Source: Acheta domesticus
Taxonomy: Eukaryota; Arthropoda; Insecta; Orthoptera; Gryllidae
DNA: 64,000 nt
Direction: 5' to 3'
Assembly (NCBI GenBank): GCA_031308135.1
Contig: JAHLJT010000631.1
Coordinates: 171,547,612-171,611,611, forward strand
This document shows positions 43,251 to 54,540 of the stretch, piece after piece. Under the pieces are notes generated by a model. It was not told the DNA's origin. It was given only the letters and a program-made list of their open reading frames with translations, and did not search any database. The translations under genes and the position numbers were made by a program. Position 1 is the stretch's first letter, and every line of letters starts with the position of its first letter.

Positions 43251-44954
43251 GCATTGCTAACAAAAAAGTAATGAACATCAATTCTACTCCTAGAGGTAAA
43301 GGTGGTAATATGAGCCATGTATATAATATGAGCCCCCTTAATATCTGTTCATACATTGCACACACTCTAGGGGAAACGGGTTTAACGGGTTAAGATTAAT
43401 GTCTTTTTTCGCCATCAGAGTGCTCTGGTTCAGTTGTGAATGAGAGCTGATGAGTAGCAGATGTGTTTGTGATTTCTCTATTCTGAAAACTTTGAAGGAA
43501 TGTCTTTGGCTGTTAATTACTGATTGAATTAGCTTAGACCTGCTTTAATTGCTAACGAAGGAAAATAAAGTATGATTTAAGCATACTTTAAATAATAAAT
43601 GCAATAAAGTATGATTTATGCCGGTAATTTGTAATTTCGAGCGTGTCAAAGATTGGTTTTGGTTAGCAGAATTTTAACTTGCGTTCGTACTTTTTGTTTT
43701 AGATGTCACGAAAGGTACTAGGGCCGAAACCAAAAGCGAAAAGGAAAAAACTGGAATACTGAAGACATGGTTAAAGCGATTAAGGCAGTTAGGAGCAAAG
43801 AACTGGGTTTGAAAAAGGCTTCCAAAACGTTTCTCGTTCCAAGACCTACTCTTCAAAGGCTTGTTCGTGTTGACTAGCCCCCGGAAGAAGCAGCTTCAAC
43901 CAAATTAGGACGAAAACCTATTCGAGGGGATGAGCTGGAAAAAGAATTAGTCGAGCACTTGCTGTCATGGAAAGCAAATTCTACGGTCTTACCAGAAAAG
44001 ATGTTCGCAGGGTAGGGTATCAACTTTGTGAAAGAAACGGTATTAAACACCTGTTCACACAAAATGGATTGGCTGGTACAGGCGCGGATCCAGACTTCTC
44101 TTTTGGGAGGGGTCACGTTAAGACTCAAGTGCATTTATTTCGGAAAGAGGGGAGGGTGCAGAATGTAAATATATATATTGAAGTATGTTATACGTATATC
44201 AGATTGACTTTATATTACTATAAATATATTAGAAATTCAATATTCCCATAATCACATATCACATATCTATCAGCTTACTATTGTTACGATCCTCACCTTA
44301 TCCCCTGGGAGTGAGTTAGGTGTAACTTTGGAATTTTAAATGGTAAACCCTGAATTTTTATTGCAGATTCGAATTCTGCCTACAAAAATATGTCAATTTT
44401 ATTTGGTAAATTTATTTTTTTAACTAAAATTTATAAATTTATCAACAATAACTTTCAAATAGCAAAATAACTTTTATATAATGCAACAAGAAACAATTTG
44501 TGAAGAAACTTGTATTAGAGAAATATGTAAATTGTGTGTAATGAAAAAATGTATTTTTAATAAATTATTATAATTAATAAATTATTATAATAATAAATAC
44601 ATGCATATAATAAATAAATTAACTAAATTATACTTTAATTTTTTCTAACAATTATTTTTCTCATTTTCATTTTTCCTTTTTTCACTCTTTTGTATATTAA
44701 TAAATTTGCACCACATTTGAATCTCCTTCAGTGGCGATTCTTCTATAACAATGTTGTAAACTTCATTATAATTTTGGGGACAACTACACCGAGACATGCA
44801 AACATGTAATAATTAATTTAATGCAACATTTAATACATTGCAAATAACTGATCTGATTTCTTTTGCATTGCCAAGGTGCTTTTTATAATTAAAACCCAAA
44901 TAAAGTAACATCATTGCAATACTGTTCATCAAGAATGAGAGCTGTCAAGATATC

Positions 44955-46435
44955 CTTTTGATACAGGATTCGGACACAACGACAGCAAAACATTCAAATA
45001 AGATATTTTAGGCGTCAGACTCTATCCTCCTCATCAGGAGAACTAAAATTCTCTCACCGGATTCGGGCTCAGCGAAAGCAAAATATTCCAATAAGGTCTT
45101 TCAGCAGTGGCGAAGCTGAAGGGTAATCTGAGAGCCTTATAATACCCATATTATTCTTCAATAACATGTGTGCCATTTTTCAATATTTGTTTACTAAATC
45201 TTGAAGAAAATTAAATGTGTTCAACGTTTTCCCGTTTACGCACAAGGGAATTATCAGGGCTGCGGAGATATACTCTTTGGAGGCCAGTGGATGGACACCG
45301 GCTGGTTCTGCCGCGCATACGCACAAGAGAGCGTGCACTATCTTCCTTTCACTTGCATTCACTAGGTAGAGACCCAGCTGTAGCCTAGGCTCATGGTAGA
45401 CATGGACTTCAACAGCGATGCGCGCCCACGTCTCGACCAGGCAAATTCCACTCATCACCTGACGTTGTGGGAAAGTACAGTTGTTTGTGTGCCATTTGTG
45501 TGATTTTTGTTGGTGTTTTCTTTACGAAACAATTAATGAAGCTAAAGATATAGTGTTGCAGACAATGTCCCACTGACTGTGCGCCAGTCTCATAACTTCT
45601 AAACGGTTCACGATATCGAAATGCAGTTTTCGCTCAACAATAGGGAATCACGAGTCAAGTAACACACCATAGAGATAGAAATAGTAGCAATACGTAGTAA
45701 TATATCGTGTTAGATAAGCAGAGACTATTGAAATCTGCATCAAAATCTGTATCAAAGTAGTCATGACTATGAATGAACTTTCAGGCTGAGATTTATTTGA
45801 AAGGTACGAAAATTCTATCTTTTAAAAGTATTGATGCAGTAGTGACTCAGATGGACTACAGGTTTCAAGATTTCGAAAACTTTCATTTTATTGAATTTCT
45901 TGACGAAAATCACTTTTTCACTTACAAAGCGTCCTTTCATTCAGAAAAGTTTTTTCCTAATAAAACAATATTCATTCCTTGACAGTGAGCAGCCTCAAAA
46001 TGAATTGACAAATGTATACATTAATAATGAAAAATACATGCCTGCAGTTGTTTTGTATCTGCAGTAGTATTTGTTAGACAAATTGGTTTAGAAAAAAATA
46101 TCAAGAGACGGTTCTGTTGATACAACTGAGTCTAACTGTTCCTTTATATAGTACAGCATTATGTGATGGAATATGATTTCATTAAAGAGTTAAGACATTC
46201 GTGAGAAATTTCGTGGGAAATTAACTGTGCAGAAACGAAAGCTTTAAAGAACAAATTATCGACGATTTTGTTGAATAAAAAACGATGAATGGAGCTAATT
46301 TACAAAAAATGTAAGATTAGATTTTCAGAATACCAACTGCATGACTCTAGCATAACTCTAGCTTCGCCACTGTATTTTAGGCGTCAGACACTATCCTCGC
46401 TCATCAGCCAAACTAAAATTCTCTAACTCTAATTC
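44955..46435. repeat. tandem duplication interrupted by an insertion
   Basis: Two units, each GGATTCGG... GCAAAACATTC(or variant) ... TTTTAGGCGTCAGAC ... CTATCCTC ... AACTAAAATTCTCT. Unit 1 is about 44968-45057. Unit 2 starts at about 45058, stops at 45104, and resumes at 46373. The interruption is the element at 45105-46372. Confidence 0.75.
45105..46372. mobile_element. hAT-like element, third nesting level
   Basis: Ends CAGTGGCGAAGCT at 45105 and its complement AGCTTCGCCACTG ending at 46372. Flanking 8-mers TCTTTCAG (45097-45104) and TATTTTAG (46373-46380) agree at 6 of 8 positions, consistent with an aged duplication. Unit 1 of the host tandem repeat shows the uninterrupted site (GATATTTTAGGCG). 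A plus-strand 69-codon frame near 45773 (FENFHFIEFLDENHFF) is not assigned to a family. Confidence 0.75.
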
Positions 46436-49149
46436 TTTTCGACAAATCTTTAAACTAACCCTGTTGATAGCCTTAACTTGTGCTGAAAGCGGCTTCTTAC
46501 GTTCTCACAAAACTAGAACCGGCATCAAACTTCAATGATCAAATTAGGTTCGCCGTTACTGATTACATTAAGCATTTTTAGGTTAAATAAACATTGAGTT
46601 CGATAGGAGTTCCGATATTGAATTGGATTGTATCATCGAAACTGAATTCAAAAACACCTGAAAGCAAGATTGTTGAAAATTTTACATACAGACCATTATT
46701 ATTACTAAGTTTAGCTAGTTCTATTCCCTTTGAACAACAATTGTGACTTTTAAGATGAGACCATGTGTTGACGTCCATTTTGCCCCAAATTCTCTCGTTC
46801 AATTAGTGACAAATATTCACATTAAGTTGGCAACACTAGTAACACGCAGTGTATTTGATTCCGACTTTAGATGTGTTACTTGTTTAGATATATTTCTTTG
46901 TACTTAAAATATTTTTAAAGTGATTTTGAATACACATATGTTTTTATACAAATTAAATTCCAATTTCTATACTTCAGCACTTCTAAATTTTAAGAAATTT
47001 CTAGAATTGTCTGAAAAGTCTCAAAAATGTCTCGGACAGTCCCGATTCTGAAAGGACACTGGAAAGGTTATCAGTTTCTCAGAGTTGTTTAGATATCTTA
47101 GAGTTTCTCACAAAATTGTGACGGTTCATCATTTGGGGGGGGGTCATGACCCCCGTGACCCCCCCTTGGATCCGCGCCTGGGCTGGTAGGGCTTGGTTTG
47201 AGCATTTTATGAATCGTCACAAGCATGTATTAGCTGTTTTAAAACCTACTGCGACATCATTTTCTAGAGCAAATGGCATTAACAACGAAGCAGTAGACAA
47301 TTTCTTCAATATCTTAGAAGCCGAATATGCCAAGCACAAATACCCACCAGATAGTGTATTTAATGTCGACGAGACAGGCATCTCCGTGGTGCAAAGCAAA
47401 ACTCCACGAGTGATTAGTTTAAGGGGCAAAAGGCAAGTGGGAGCACTAAGTTCTGCCGAACGAGGCTCTCTGGTTACAGTGATCTGCTGCATAAGTGCAG
47501 GTGGAACTTTCATACCTCCCATGTTCATTTTTCCAAGGAAAAATATGACCGAGCTTCTGATGAAGGGTGCTCCTCCGGGAGCAATTGGAAGGTGTCACCC
47601 ATCTGAGTGGATTCAATCAAACATTTTCACTGACTGGCTAAAGCATTTTATTGATAAAGGTTAAGCCCTCAAAAGATGATCCAATAGTCCTTATTCTGGA
47701 TGGCCATAACCTCTCACACAAAAAATTTAGATGTTGTGAATCTTGCAAGAGAAAATTTCATTTCTATTGTAAGTTTGCCTCCACATACATTCCATAAATG
47801 CAACCTCTGGACAAAACATTTCTTGGGGCTTTAAAACATAAGTACAGTGAAGTATACGGCAATGGATGCGCCATAGTGAGAGATGTGTCGGACCCTACGA
47901 TATTGCTGAATTGTTGGGTCAAGCTTATTTGAATTGCCAGACCGGAGCAATTGCTGTGAATGGGTTTTAAAGTCACAAGATTATATCCATGCAACAGGAA
48001 CGTCTTTTCTGCTGTAGATTTTGCCCCATCCTCTGCAGAGGAACTAAATTTGAAAAACCCTGGTAAAAGCAAAAAAGACAAAACATGAACACACATTTAT
48101 TCTTCAAGCAGGGCAAAACGTTGGATCAAAAATCTCCCAGGAACGCAACAAAACCCACAAGAGAACAATCAAAGCCCAAAAAAGGACATCTAAACCCATC
48201 TGTGTCAGTTCCACATTTGAGCTGTGTTGAATCTGGAAATGGCCCATCTGCTGAAGACTTAGCACTGGCGGGTCCTTCAGGACTTAATGAAAGAAATCAG
48301 AAAAATTCTACATCCACTGTATCACCAGAGGATATCTGGCCTGTTCCAAAACCAAAGAAAGGATATCAAACAAAGGCCCAAAACATTCAAAGGCAGCCCT
48401 TATCACGTCCATCTCCTTACAATGGATGCTCTGATGGCGGCTGGAGAAAAAAGACAGATGTCTGCACATAAAAAAGTAAAAATGAAAAGACGAGAAGCAC
48501 GAAACAGTTTCATAAGGGACAAAAACCGTACATGAAGAGCCTTTTAGCTGAAACTTCAAGGTGAGGAATCAGAATGATCTGACTATTCTATAACGTCAGG
48601 AGACTCTGTTTGGAAACACAGGTGGGGGTTGAAAGCCCTGGTGATGACCAGACCTCTTGTGTATTTTGTGATGGACTATTTTCAGCCGACCACCGCGGAG
48701 AACTGTGGGTCCAGTGTCTTATGTGCGAAATGTGAGCTCACAAATGACTGTGCTGGGGCTGAAAAGGACATTTACATTTGTGATTTTGTAAATGAAATAA
48801 ATATTTGGTAAACATTTTCATCTCATTGTAAGTTTGTGTAAGTAATAAAATAGCATTTGTATTTGTAAATATGTAATTAGTTTCTTTAACCTCAAGTATT
48901 TCAATAATATATTAATGGGGCTCATAATACCAGCACACAACCCTTTTTTTTCCAAATATGACTTTTTGAGAATTATTGATTCTAGCAACTTTCTAAACAG
49001 TTAAGGAAAGTTAATATTTTGCATGCAGATTACAAAAATGTTGAAGTGTAAGTTTCCATAGTTTTAAAAACAATAGGGCTTTAATTTATTTTTTAAGGTC
49101 CAAACAAAAATGGGGGCTCATATTACCACCTTCCATCTACCATTACAAG

Positions 49150-49310
49150 CAAAAAGATGTGCTCAACAAAACGTGCGCACAGTGAAGCTACACTTACGTC
49201 CAGAAGCAAAACAAGGGGCCATCTCAGCATTTGCTCAATGGATTAGGGAAACTGAACAAAAACCTGATAGAGATGGGGGTCATTGACCCGGAAGCTGATG
49301 TACATGAGGT
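49150..49310 (+). repeat. coding-like dispersed repeat, 3' half (copy 3)
   Basis: GTGCTCAACAAAACGTGCGC through AGTGAAGCTACACTTACGTC and AGCATTTGCTCAATGGAT to GGGGGTCATTGACCCGGAAG. Reads KLHLRPEAKQGAISAFAQWI in one frame. Matches 7145-7265 and the minus strand of 8370-8500. Confidence 0.75.
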
Positions 49311-49398
49311 TATGATAACCTTCTTGGCGGCGACGCACATTCCCGCGGAAAGTGACGTTTCGCTACGCAGTTGCGAGCTGAGGACGAGCAACGCCTCC

Positions 49399-49653
49399 TA
49401 TACTGCGATTTTTTTTACTTTGCCCCTCAAGGCCACTCAAATCCCATCTTCGCGCTGGAATATGTCACGGTATTTCTCATTTTCTCAGTTGTTCCGCTAG
49501 GTTTTCGTATGATCGCGACCGTATCAAGCAGTGCTTGCGATATGCGACTTCTACCGGCAAGATCGAGAACGACGCGAAATGCCGTGACATATTCCATCGC
49601 GAAGATAGGATTTGAGTGGCCTTGAGGGGCAAAGTTAGAGAAATCGCAGTATA
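49399..49653. repeat. palindromic MITE (family A, copy 3)
   Basis: Starts TATACTGCGATTTTTTTTAC and ends GAAATCGCAGTATA, with CCCCTCAAGGCCACTCAAAT / ATTTGAGTGGCCTTGAGGGG inside the arms. Nearly the whole 255 bp can fold back. Confidence 0.85.
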
Positions 49654-50890
49654 CAACTAGGAGGCATTGGGACGAGGCTTGGCCTTAGGCCCTCGCGTTA
49701 ACATAAAACATCCTTGAGTCTGTCCAACGCATAATTACCAAACATTTGATGCGAATACATCTTAAAAATGATTTTGTGTGTATATTTTCTAAATGTTTTG
49801 CAGAAAAGCCTCCATTCCTTGCCTCCTGCTTGCCCCAAAAGTTATTCCTACATGTATACTCGCCCGTGAACGAATCGTATCACAAACTTGCTTCAGTAGC
49901 TCTAACTTTACGAGACAATTTCAGGGACTTGGTAAATTATATTATAAATTTTCTACGTACCAATGACTGTGGGCTCTAGATCAATCATAACAGCTCGTGG
50001 AATTGCTTTGCCTGCTCTAGAACTGCAAAAATAGTTCCATGATCTCCACAATCTTGAAATGGTCGCATGACCCATCCATCAGGACGGACACCGTGCTCTA
50101 AGCAAATTAATTCCCAAAGAGCATTGGAATTTGGACTCCAGCCTGGCCCACATGAATGCACAGGACGTGAGGCTGAAAGAAAAAATGAAGAAATGTTCCA
50201 TCATTTCTCAGAAAAATAGATTTTAATGTTCTGCTTGATATCAGACAAAAACAAACTGCAAAAGATATCAGATAAAATACAAACATATTGAAACACGTAC
50301 ACTGCAACATTATTCAACAAATTCGTACATTTAATATTTAGTGAGGATTCAGTGTCACTTTTTTAATTTGGCATATTTTCACAGAAAATGTAAATCGTGA
50401 ATATCGTTAAGTTTGGGACAATAAAAAGAACATCTTATTCTACAATCTTATTTTAGATATTTTTCAAAGTCCAACCATCGACAATGTAGATGCAGATTCT
50501 ACATTATATTTAAACATTGTTTTGAAGTTAAATTAAGACGTCAATATCCACGTCAAAAGGTTTTTTGGGCACCGATATACTTTGGTCAATACAAAGGACG
50601 CCAAGTGAAAAGTGTGAACCAAACTTCTGATTTTATTATTGGGAATGCGTAAATGATACTCTACATTTATTTCCTCAATGATGCTACTTACACTAAATAG
50701 GTTCATTCAAATAATATGCTGACGTCATGAAGTGTTTTTGACATCCCTCCTCATTGATAAATACAATGAACACATTGAATAAGATGAACATTCCATTTCG
50801 ACCTTCACCTTCCCCACTCCTTAGTTTTGTGTTAGACTTGTAGTATTATTTTTTATTGGTTATTTATTTTTATAGTACGAGACACGAGGA
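49654..50890. other. no recognisable gene
   Basis: Low-complexity AT-rich sequence with short frames only. Confidence 0.4.
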
Positions 50891-50892
50891 AG

Positions 50893-50975
50893 TAAAGCTA
50901 CATTTACTTTTCAGGAGGACAGCAATAGTCCAACCATTTCTGGGCATCAGCATTTGCGCAGTGGATCAAAGGGAG
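50893..50975 (+). repeat. diverged copy of the coding-like repeat
   Basis: AAGTAAAGCTACATTTAC and CATCAGCATTTGCGCAGTGG correspond to the KLHL...SAFAQW-coding part of the dispersed repeat. The middle has drifted so that the peptide is lost. Confidence 0.4.
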
Positions 50976-51109
50976 TGGCATGGCCTCAATAGATGCGAAT
51001 GATGTACGCAAACATTGCAAGAACAAAGCACGTATGAATAGTTCAACTTCGTAGATAGGCGAGAATTCGTCTTCGTAGATAGGTGTTACGAGAATTTCAC
51101 ACAAGATAG

Positions 51110-51400
51110 CGTGCCTGACGCTGGTTCGAGTAACGCGAGCGAACGCTTCCGAATAAACAATTTTTCGTTCGCTCAGCCGGTGAAAACGGAACATCCGAGA
51201 GAATCGTGTCGTTCGGAGGAAATCGGCCGGCGGAAGCGAGTGAACATTCGCTCGGTATTTTCGTTCCGCGTAAACGAATGTAAACGCCGAGCAAACGTTC
51301 GCTCGGAGCTGAGAGGTTCGGTACGCGGTCGAACATTTTCATTTCTATCTGCGAACACGGTAGCGAATGGCGCTAATTTCAACAGCCTTGTGAGCATAAG
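51110..51400. other. CG-rich block of repeated TTCGCTCG / CGAACG motifs
   Basis: TTCGCTCG, TTCGCTCA, GAACGTTCG-like and CGAACATT words recur on both strands (AACATTCGCTCGGTATTTTC; CAAACGTTCGCTCGGAGCTG). Open frames on both strands overlap each other and reflect composition. Similar words return at 53455-53505 and 59555-59580. Could be a degenerate satellite or the end of a transposon. Confidence 0.4.
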
Positions 51401-51429
51401 ACAAATTGTGCAGTGAGTAGTTTGCATAG

Positions 51430-52430
51430 AAAAAGTATGAAACTTGAAAAGTATGAGAAATTTAAAGGCAGGAAAAGAGAAGATACAGTAAAAAAAATAC
51501 ACAAATTTACTTATTTTAAATATATTTTTAAAATTTTGTTGCAATATTACACATTAAAATTGGGGACACAAATGACAATTACAGTGACTTCTATAAAAAT
51601 GCACTTTAATAATTCTGATTAAGCAGTGACTTGAATAATGCAGTATTTTGTTTTTGTTTTATTGAGAAAATACTAATTTTGTAATTTTAATTTAATCCTA
51701 TTAACTCTCAGACATTTCTGCTCAATACAATATTTTTACGTAAATTGACATGTTTGGTTAAATGTTAATTCACATTTTTTGCAGAAATTGTGACCTTTTC
51801 GCAGACTTAAACTACAATATGGGACATAAAAAAATCTGTATTTCTTTCCGTTATTGTAAGAACTTTGTAAAGAACTGCAATTTTAAAACCATTAAATTAA
51901 ATGAAAGTAATGAATTTTACATTTTTCAATTCATGAAACAGTTTTCAGAAATAGAAACTAATTTATTGGTCAGGCTTTTTTAAATTTGTTTATGAACGCA
52001 CGCAAACAGAATTAGCCCGAAATTTCGTCGCTCATCTTCTATTCTTTTTATTGTGAAATGTCAATTCAGTCGCTTGTTCATACTGCAAGGATACTACAGA
52101 TACGCAATAACAACTGTGAGGGCTGCCTCTGCGAGCGAACAACATGGCTGACAGCAACATGGCGTAGGCTCAATATATGCGAGTGATGTGTTACATCCCC
52201 TAGTTTTCCATCACTTAAAAATATTTTCAGTAAAGTATTTTACATTCTTCCGTAAGTATCTCCCTTTGTCTCCCTTTTCCCTCTCGCCATTTACGTACGC
52301 GGTCCAATAGCCGTTAGTCCCCTCGCCGGATGTGACGGGCAGAGAAACATCCCTTGAACGAACTCACTTCGTTGGCGAGGTCATTGAACTCACGGCCATG
52401 CGCTGTGTGCAGGCTGTGTGGTTTCCACTG
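51430..52430. other. no recognisable gene
   Basis: AT-rich up to about 52010, then mixed composition. Two short plus-strand frames (51413-51622 and 51762-51983) have no known motif. Confidence 0.4.
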
Positions 52431-52433
52431 CCG

Positions 52434-52463
52434 GAGATGTGACAAGGTCTGTCACATCTCAGG
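52434..52463. repeat. perfect short hairpin
   Basis: GAGATGTGACA and TGTCACATCTC around a 5-nt loop. Lies in a GC-richer segment (52330-52680) of unknown nature. Confidence 0.6.
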
Positions 52464-52962
52464 CTTCTCATTGGCGTTTGTGAATCCCCTCCCAATATCC
52501 TTCCATACCCATTTCTCTGATGCAATCATAATTCTGCAGCACGCCTGGGAATCCCAGAAGTCACGTGCCGCGATTGGGACCCCGGAGCGCGAGGCGGGGG
52601 GCAGACTTCTTTCTTCACAATTCACGCAAGTCTGCCAACTATGCACATTTCAACCTAATTCAGCTGAGTAACTCGATGTGGGTTAGCAGGCCTGACAAAA
52701 CAAGATCACTCCATTCATGTAAGAAAGTGGTATGACAGAGACAATCCGTGAAGTCGAAATGGTTTGTGCGATGTTATTTCGTTCGTCATATGTGTCCTGC
52801 GTTGTAGCGTAAATGCTGTTTCGTACTTAATGTGCGTTAAATAGACTACTTTGTCTAATCTAAAAGTGATGCGTTAAAAAGAATCGCGAATTCGAAATTG
52901 TAACGCGAAAGAAACAAAATTTGTGTGTGTATGTGTGTTGGCGTGTGTGTGAAAGGACGCGA

Positions 52963-53119
52963 CATGGCGAGCTCATCAGTTCATTTGTGTGAGTTACTTA
53001 AGGTAGGGAACAGTAGTGAACGTTTCATTGTGCTAGACAAGATTCTTGAAATTCCATGTAGTTCTTTCTCCTATTCCGAAAAACAAGGCCTACTAAGACA
53101 AACTAAGACAACCGAATAG
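52963..53119 (+). CDS. hypothetical short ORF, possibly a first exon
   Basis: ATG in good context (CGACATGG) opens MASSSVHLCELLKVGNSSER and about 30 more codons to a TAG. A GTATGT donor-like sequence follows at 53150. No recognisable domain and no downstream exon identified. Preceded by a GT-rich tract (52921-52955). It could equally be chance. Confidence 0.2.
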
Positions 53120-53540
53120 ATCTCGAGTTCAAAAATTAGGTATGTACTTTTTATGGTATTTTTTTGTTTTAGTTTGTTTGTGTAAGTTAGTGCATGCAAT
53201 GAGAAAATGATGATTTTCTAAGAAGATTCAGAAGGTATCTAATTTGCACATAAACTTCTAAAATACGTACTTCAAAGTAAAGTAGAATGACAGACTTTAA
53301 ATATTGGAATTATGCGTTCAACCTGTAATATCATGATCGCTTCCCCACATCTACTAGCAGGAGACGTCACTGGCTGACAGAACAAACGTTGGGAGCGCGA
53401 AGATCGCACAATATAAACGAGTGGTAACTTTTCCCCTGCAATTATCTACCGAACGAACGAGCCTTCGTTGAGAATCGCTTGTTCGCTCACTCGCGCAGTG
53501 TAAAAGACCTTAACGTCACGTTACTCTACCTACTGCATAT
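53120..53540. other. no recognisable gene
   Basis: Ends with GAACGAACGAGCC and CTTGTTCGCTCACTCGCGCA, echoing the 51.1-51.4 kb motifs. Confidence 0.35.
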
Positions 53541-53545
53541 TAAAA

Positions 53546-54540
53546 CTAGTGGTGCTACAACAGCACATACTTTCCCGTATTATTGGAAACAGCTACGTAC
53601 TTTATGCGCTACTAACATCTTAGCTATTATTTGAAACATCCAATCAACCAAGAAGCGAACAACTCACTGTTTCCATCGCAGTGTTGTCAGAACTTTGTGA
53701 ATTCTACATCTGCACAAAATAGAATACAAAAGTTTTGTAAACCTGTATTGGATAAAAGAAGCCTGAAACCCTGGACAATATTGAAATGCATTCCATAGGG
53801 TCATGATTAGAGAAGAGTATTCTGAAACCATGCAACCAATAATCTACACACTACAGATGGTACAGCATTTGGTACGAAAACAAAATATTTTCATGCAAAT
53901 ATCAACATAAATTAGACAATTATAACTCCTTTTCATACAGCTCCACTGAAGACGCTCTTTTTTATGAACACATCATTAAGAACAAAAATTCTATCTTCAT
54001 AATTGTAGTTGTAGGAAGACGCCGAAAAAATTTGAATTTTTTCAATTTTTGAAAAATCAGAATTTTCAACCAACATGAGACCTACGCCATTCTGTTAAAT
54101 GGCCTTTAGACCAACAACAAAATTTACAAAAAATTGTTGGCGTCATTTTTTTGAAAATTTTGAAAATGTCCCAGGGGCTTCAAGTAAAATACCCTCCAAA
54201 ATTAAAACATTGGTTTCAATTTCAAGGGGCAGCAATATCATTCAGATCGATCGGGGAGGATCAGTTTTGGAGAAAATCGGCTGAACGGTTTAGTTGCTAG
54301 CGCTGCAAGCAGATACCGACGGACGGACAGACAGACGTTTTGCTTTCAATTGTTTTCGGTATCAAGGACCCAAAAATAGGTATTCTGGCTGCACCACGTG
54401 TTAGGAGATTTTTTCTTAATTTAGCAACTGGATTTATCCACTTTTTCGTTACCAGGGCCCTGTAATAAGAGTTTTCTGCCGAAAATCTGCCGTTTTTTCG
54501 CGCAGCATTACATAACTTTCCCTATGCTATAGAGGTTGCG
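53546..54540 (+). repeat. ACTAGTGG repeat followed by the AT-rich repeat (copy 3)
   Basis: 53546-53955 matches 36480-36895. 53960-54540 matches 40020-40900 (ATTCTATCTTCAT, TAGTTGTAGGAAGACGCCGA, CGGCTGAACGGTTTAGTTGC, ACGGACGGACAGACAG, CATTACATAACTTTCCC). Here the long middle part of copy 2 is absent. Non-coding. Confidence 0.65.

Larger units (their letters stand above)
44079..47180. mobile_element. hAT element inserted in the pogo transposase gene
   Basis: Ends CAGGCGCGGATCCAGAC at 44079 and, opposite strand, CAGGCGCGGATCCAAGG finishing at 47180. Perfect 8-bp duplications GGCTGGTA lie at 44071-44078 and 47181-47188; across them the pogo reading would run LAG|RAWFE. Internal 46450-46530 contains a possible hAT dimerisation-domain echo (LTCAESGFLRSHKTR) of low confidence. 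It contains a tandem ~95-bp duplication with a further nested element. Confidence 0.9.
43703..48810 (+). pseudogene. pogo-like transposase, split and frameshifted
   Basis: Part 1 (43703-44078): ATG, a basic start, then EDMVKAIKAVRSKELGLKKA and FLVPRPTLQRLVR, a psq/CENP-B-type helix-turn-helix, and FYGLTRKDVRRVGYQL. Part 2 (47186-47664): RAWFEHFMNRH, ATSFSRANGINNEAVDNFFN, FNVDETG (first catalytic Asp), PPMFIFPRKNM. Beyond a frameshift come LILDGH (second Asp) and MQPLDKTFLGALKHKY (third Asp), giving a DDD triad. The C-terminus has CVFCDGLF ... LWVQCLMCE, a PHD-like zinc motif common in Tigger relatives. Lesions: a stop after KLEY, a frame change before ESKFYG, the hAT insertion, and several later breaks. 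In other animals this family gave rise to jerky and CENP-B-like proteins. Confidence 0.85.
43291..49131 (+). mobile_element. pogo/Tigger-like transposon with nested insertions
   Basis: Ends carry AAGGTGGTAATATGAGCC on the left (43299-43316) and on the opposite strand at the right (49113-49130); further AATATGAGCCCCC repeats lie just inside. TA dinucleotides are at both flanks, as expected for pogo, but the exact end is uncertain by a few bases. Without the 3.1-kb hAT the element would be about 2.7 kb, encoding a single DDD transposase. It split a dispersed repeat whose halves lie on either side. Confidence 0.75.

Noticed and set aside
51097..51544. Several 80-120-codon frames on both strands
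   Set aside because: Mutually overlapping and composition-driven; no family motif.
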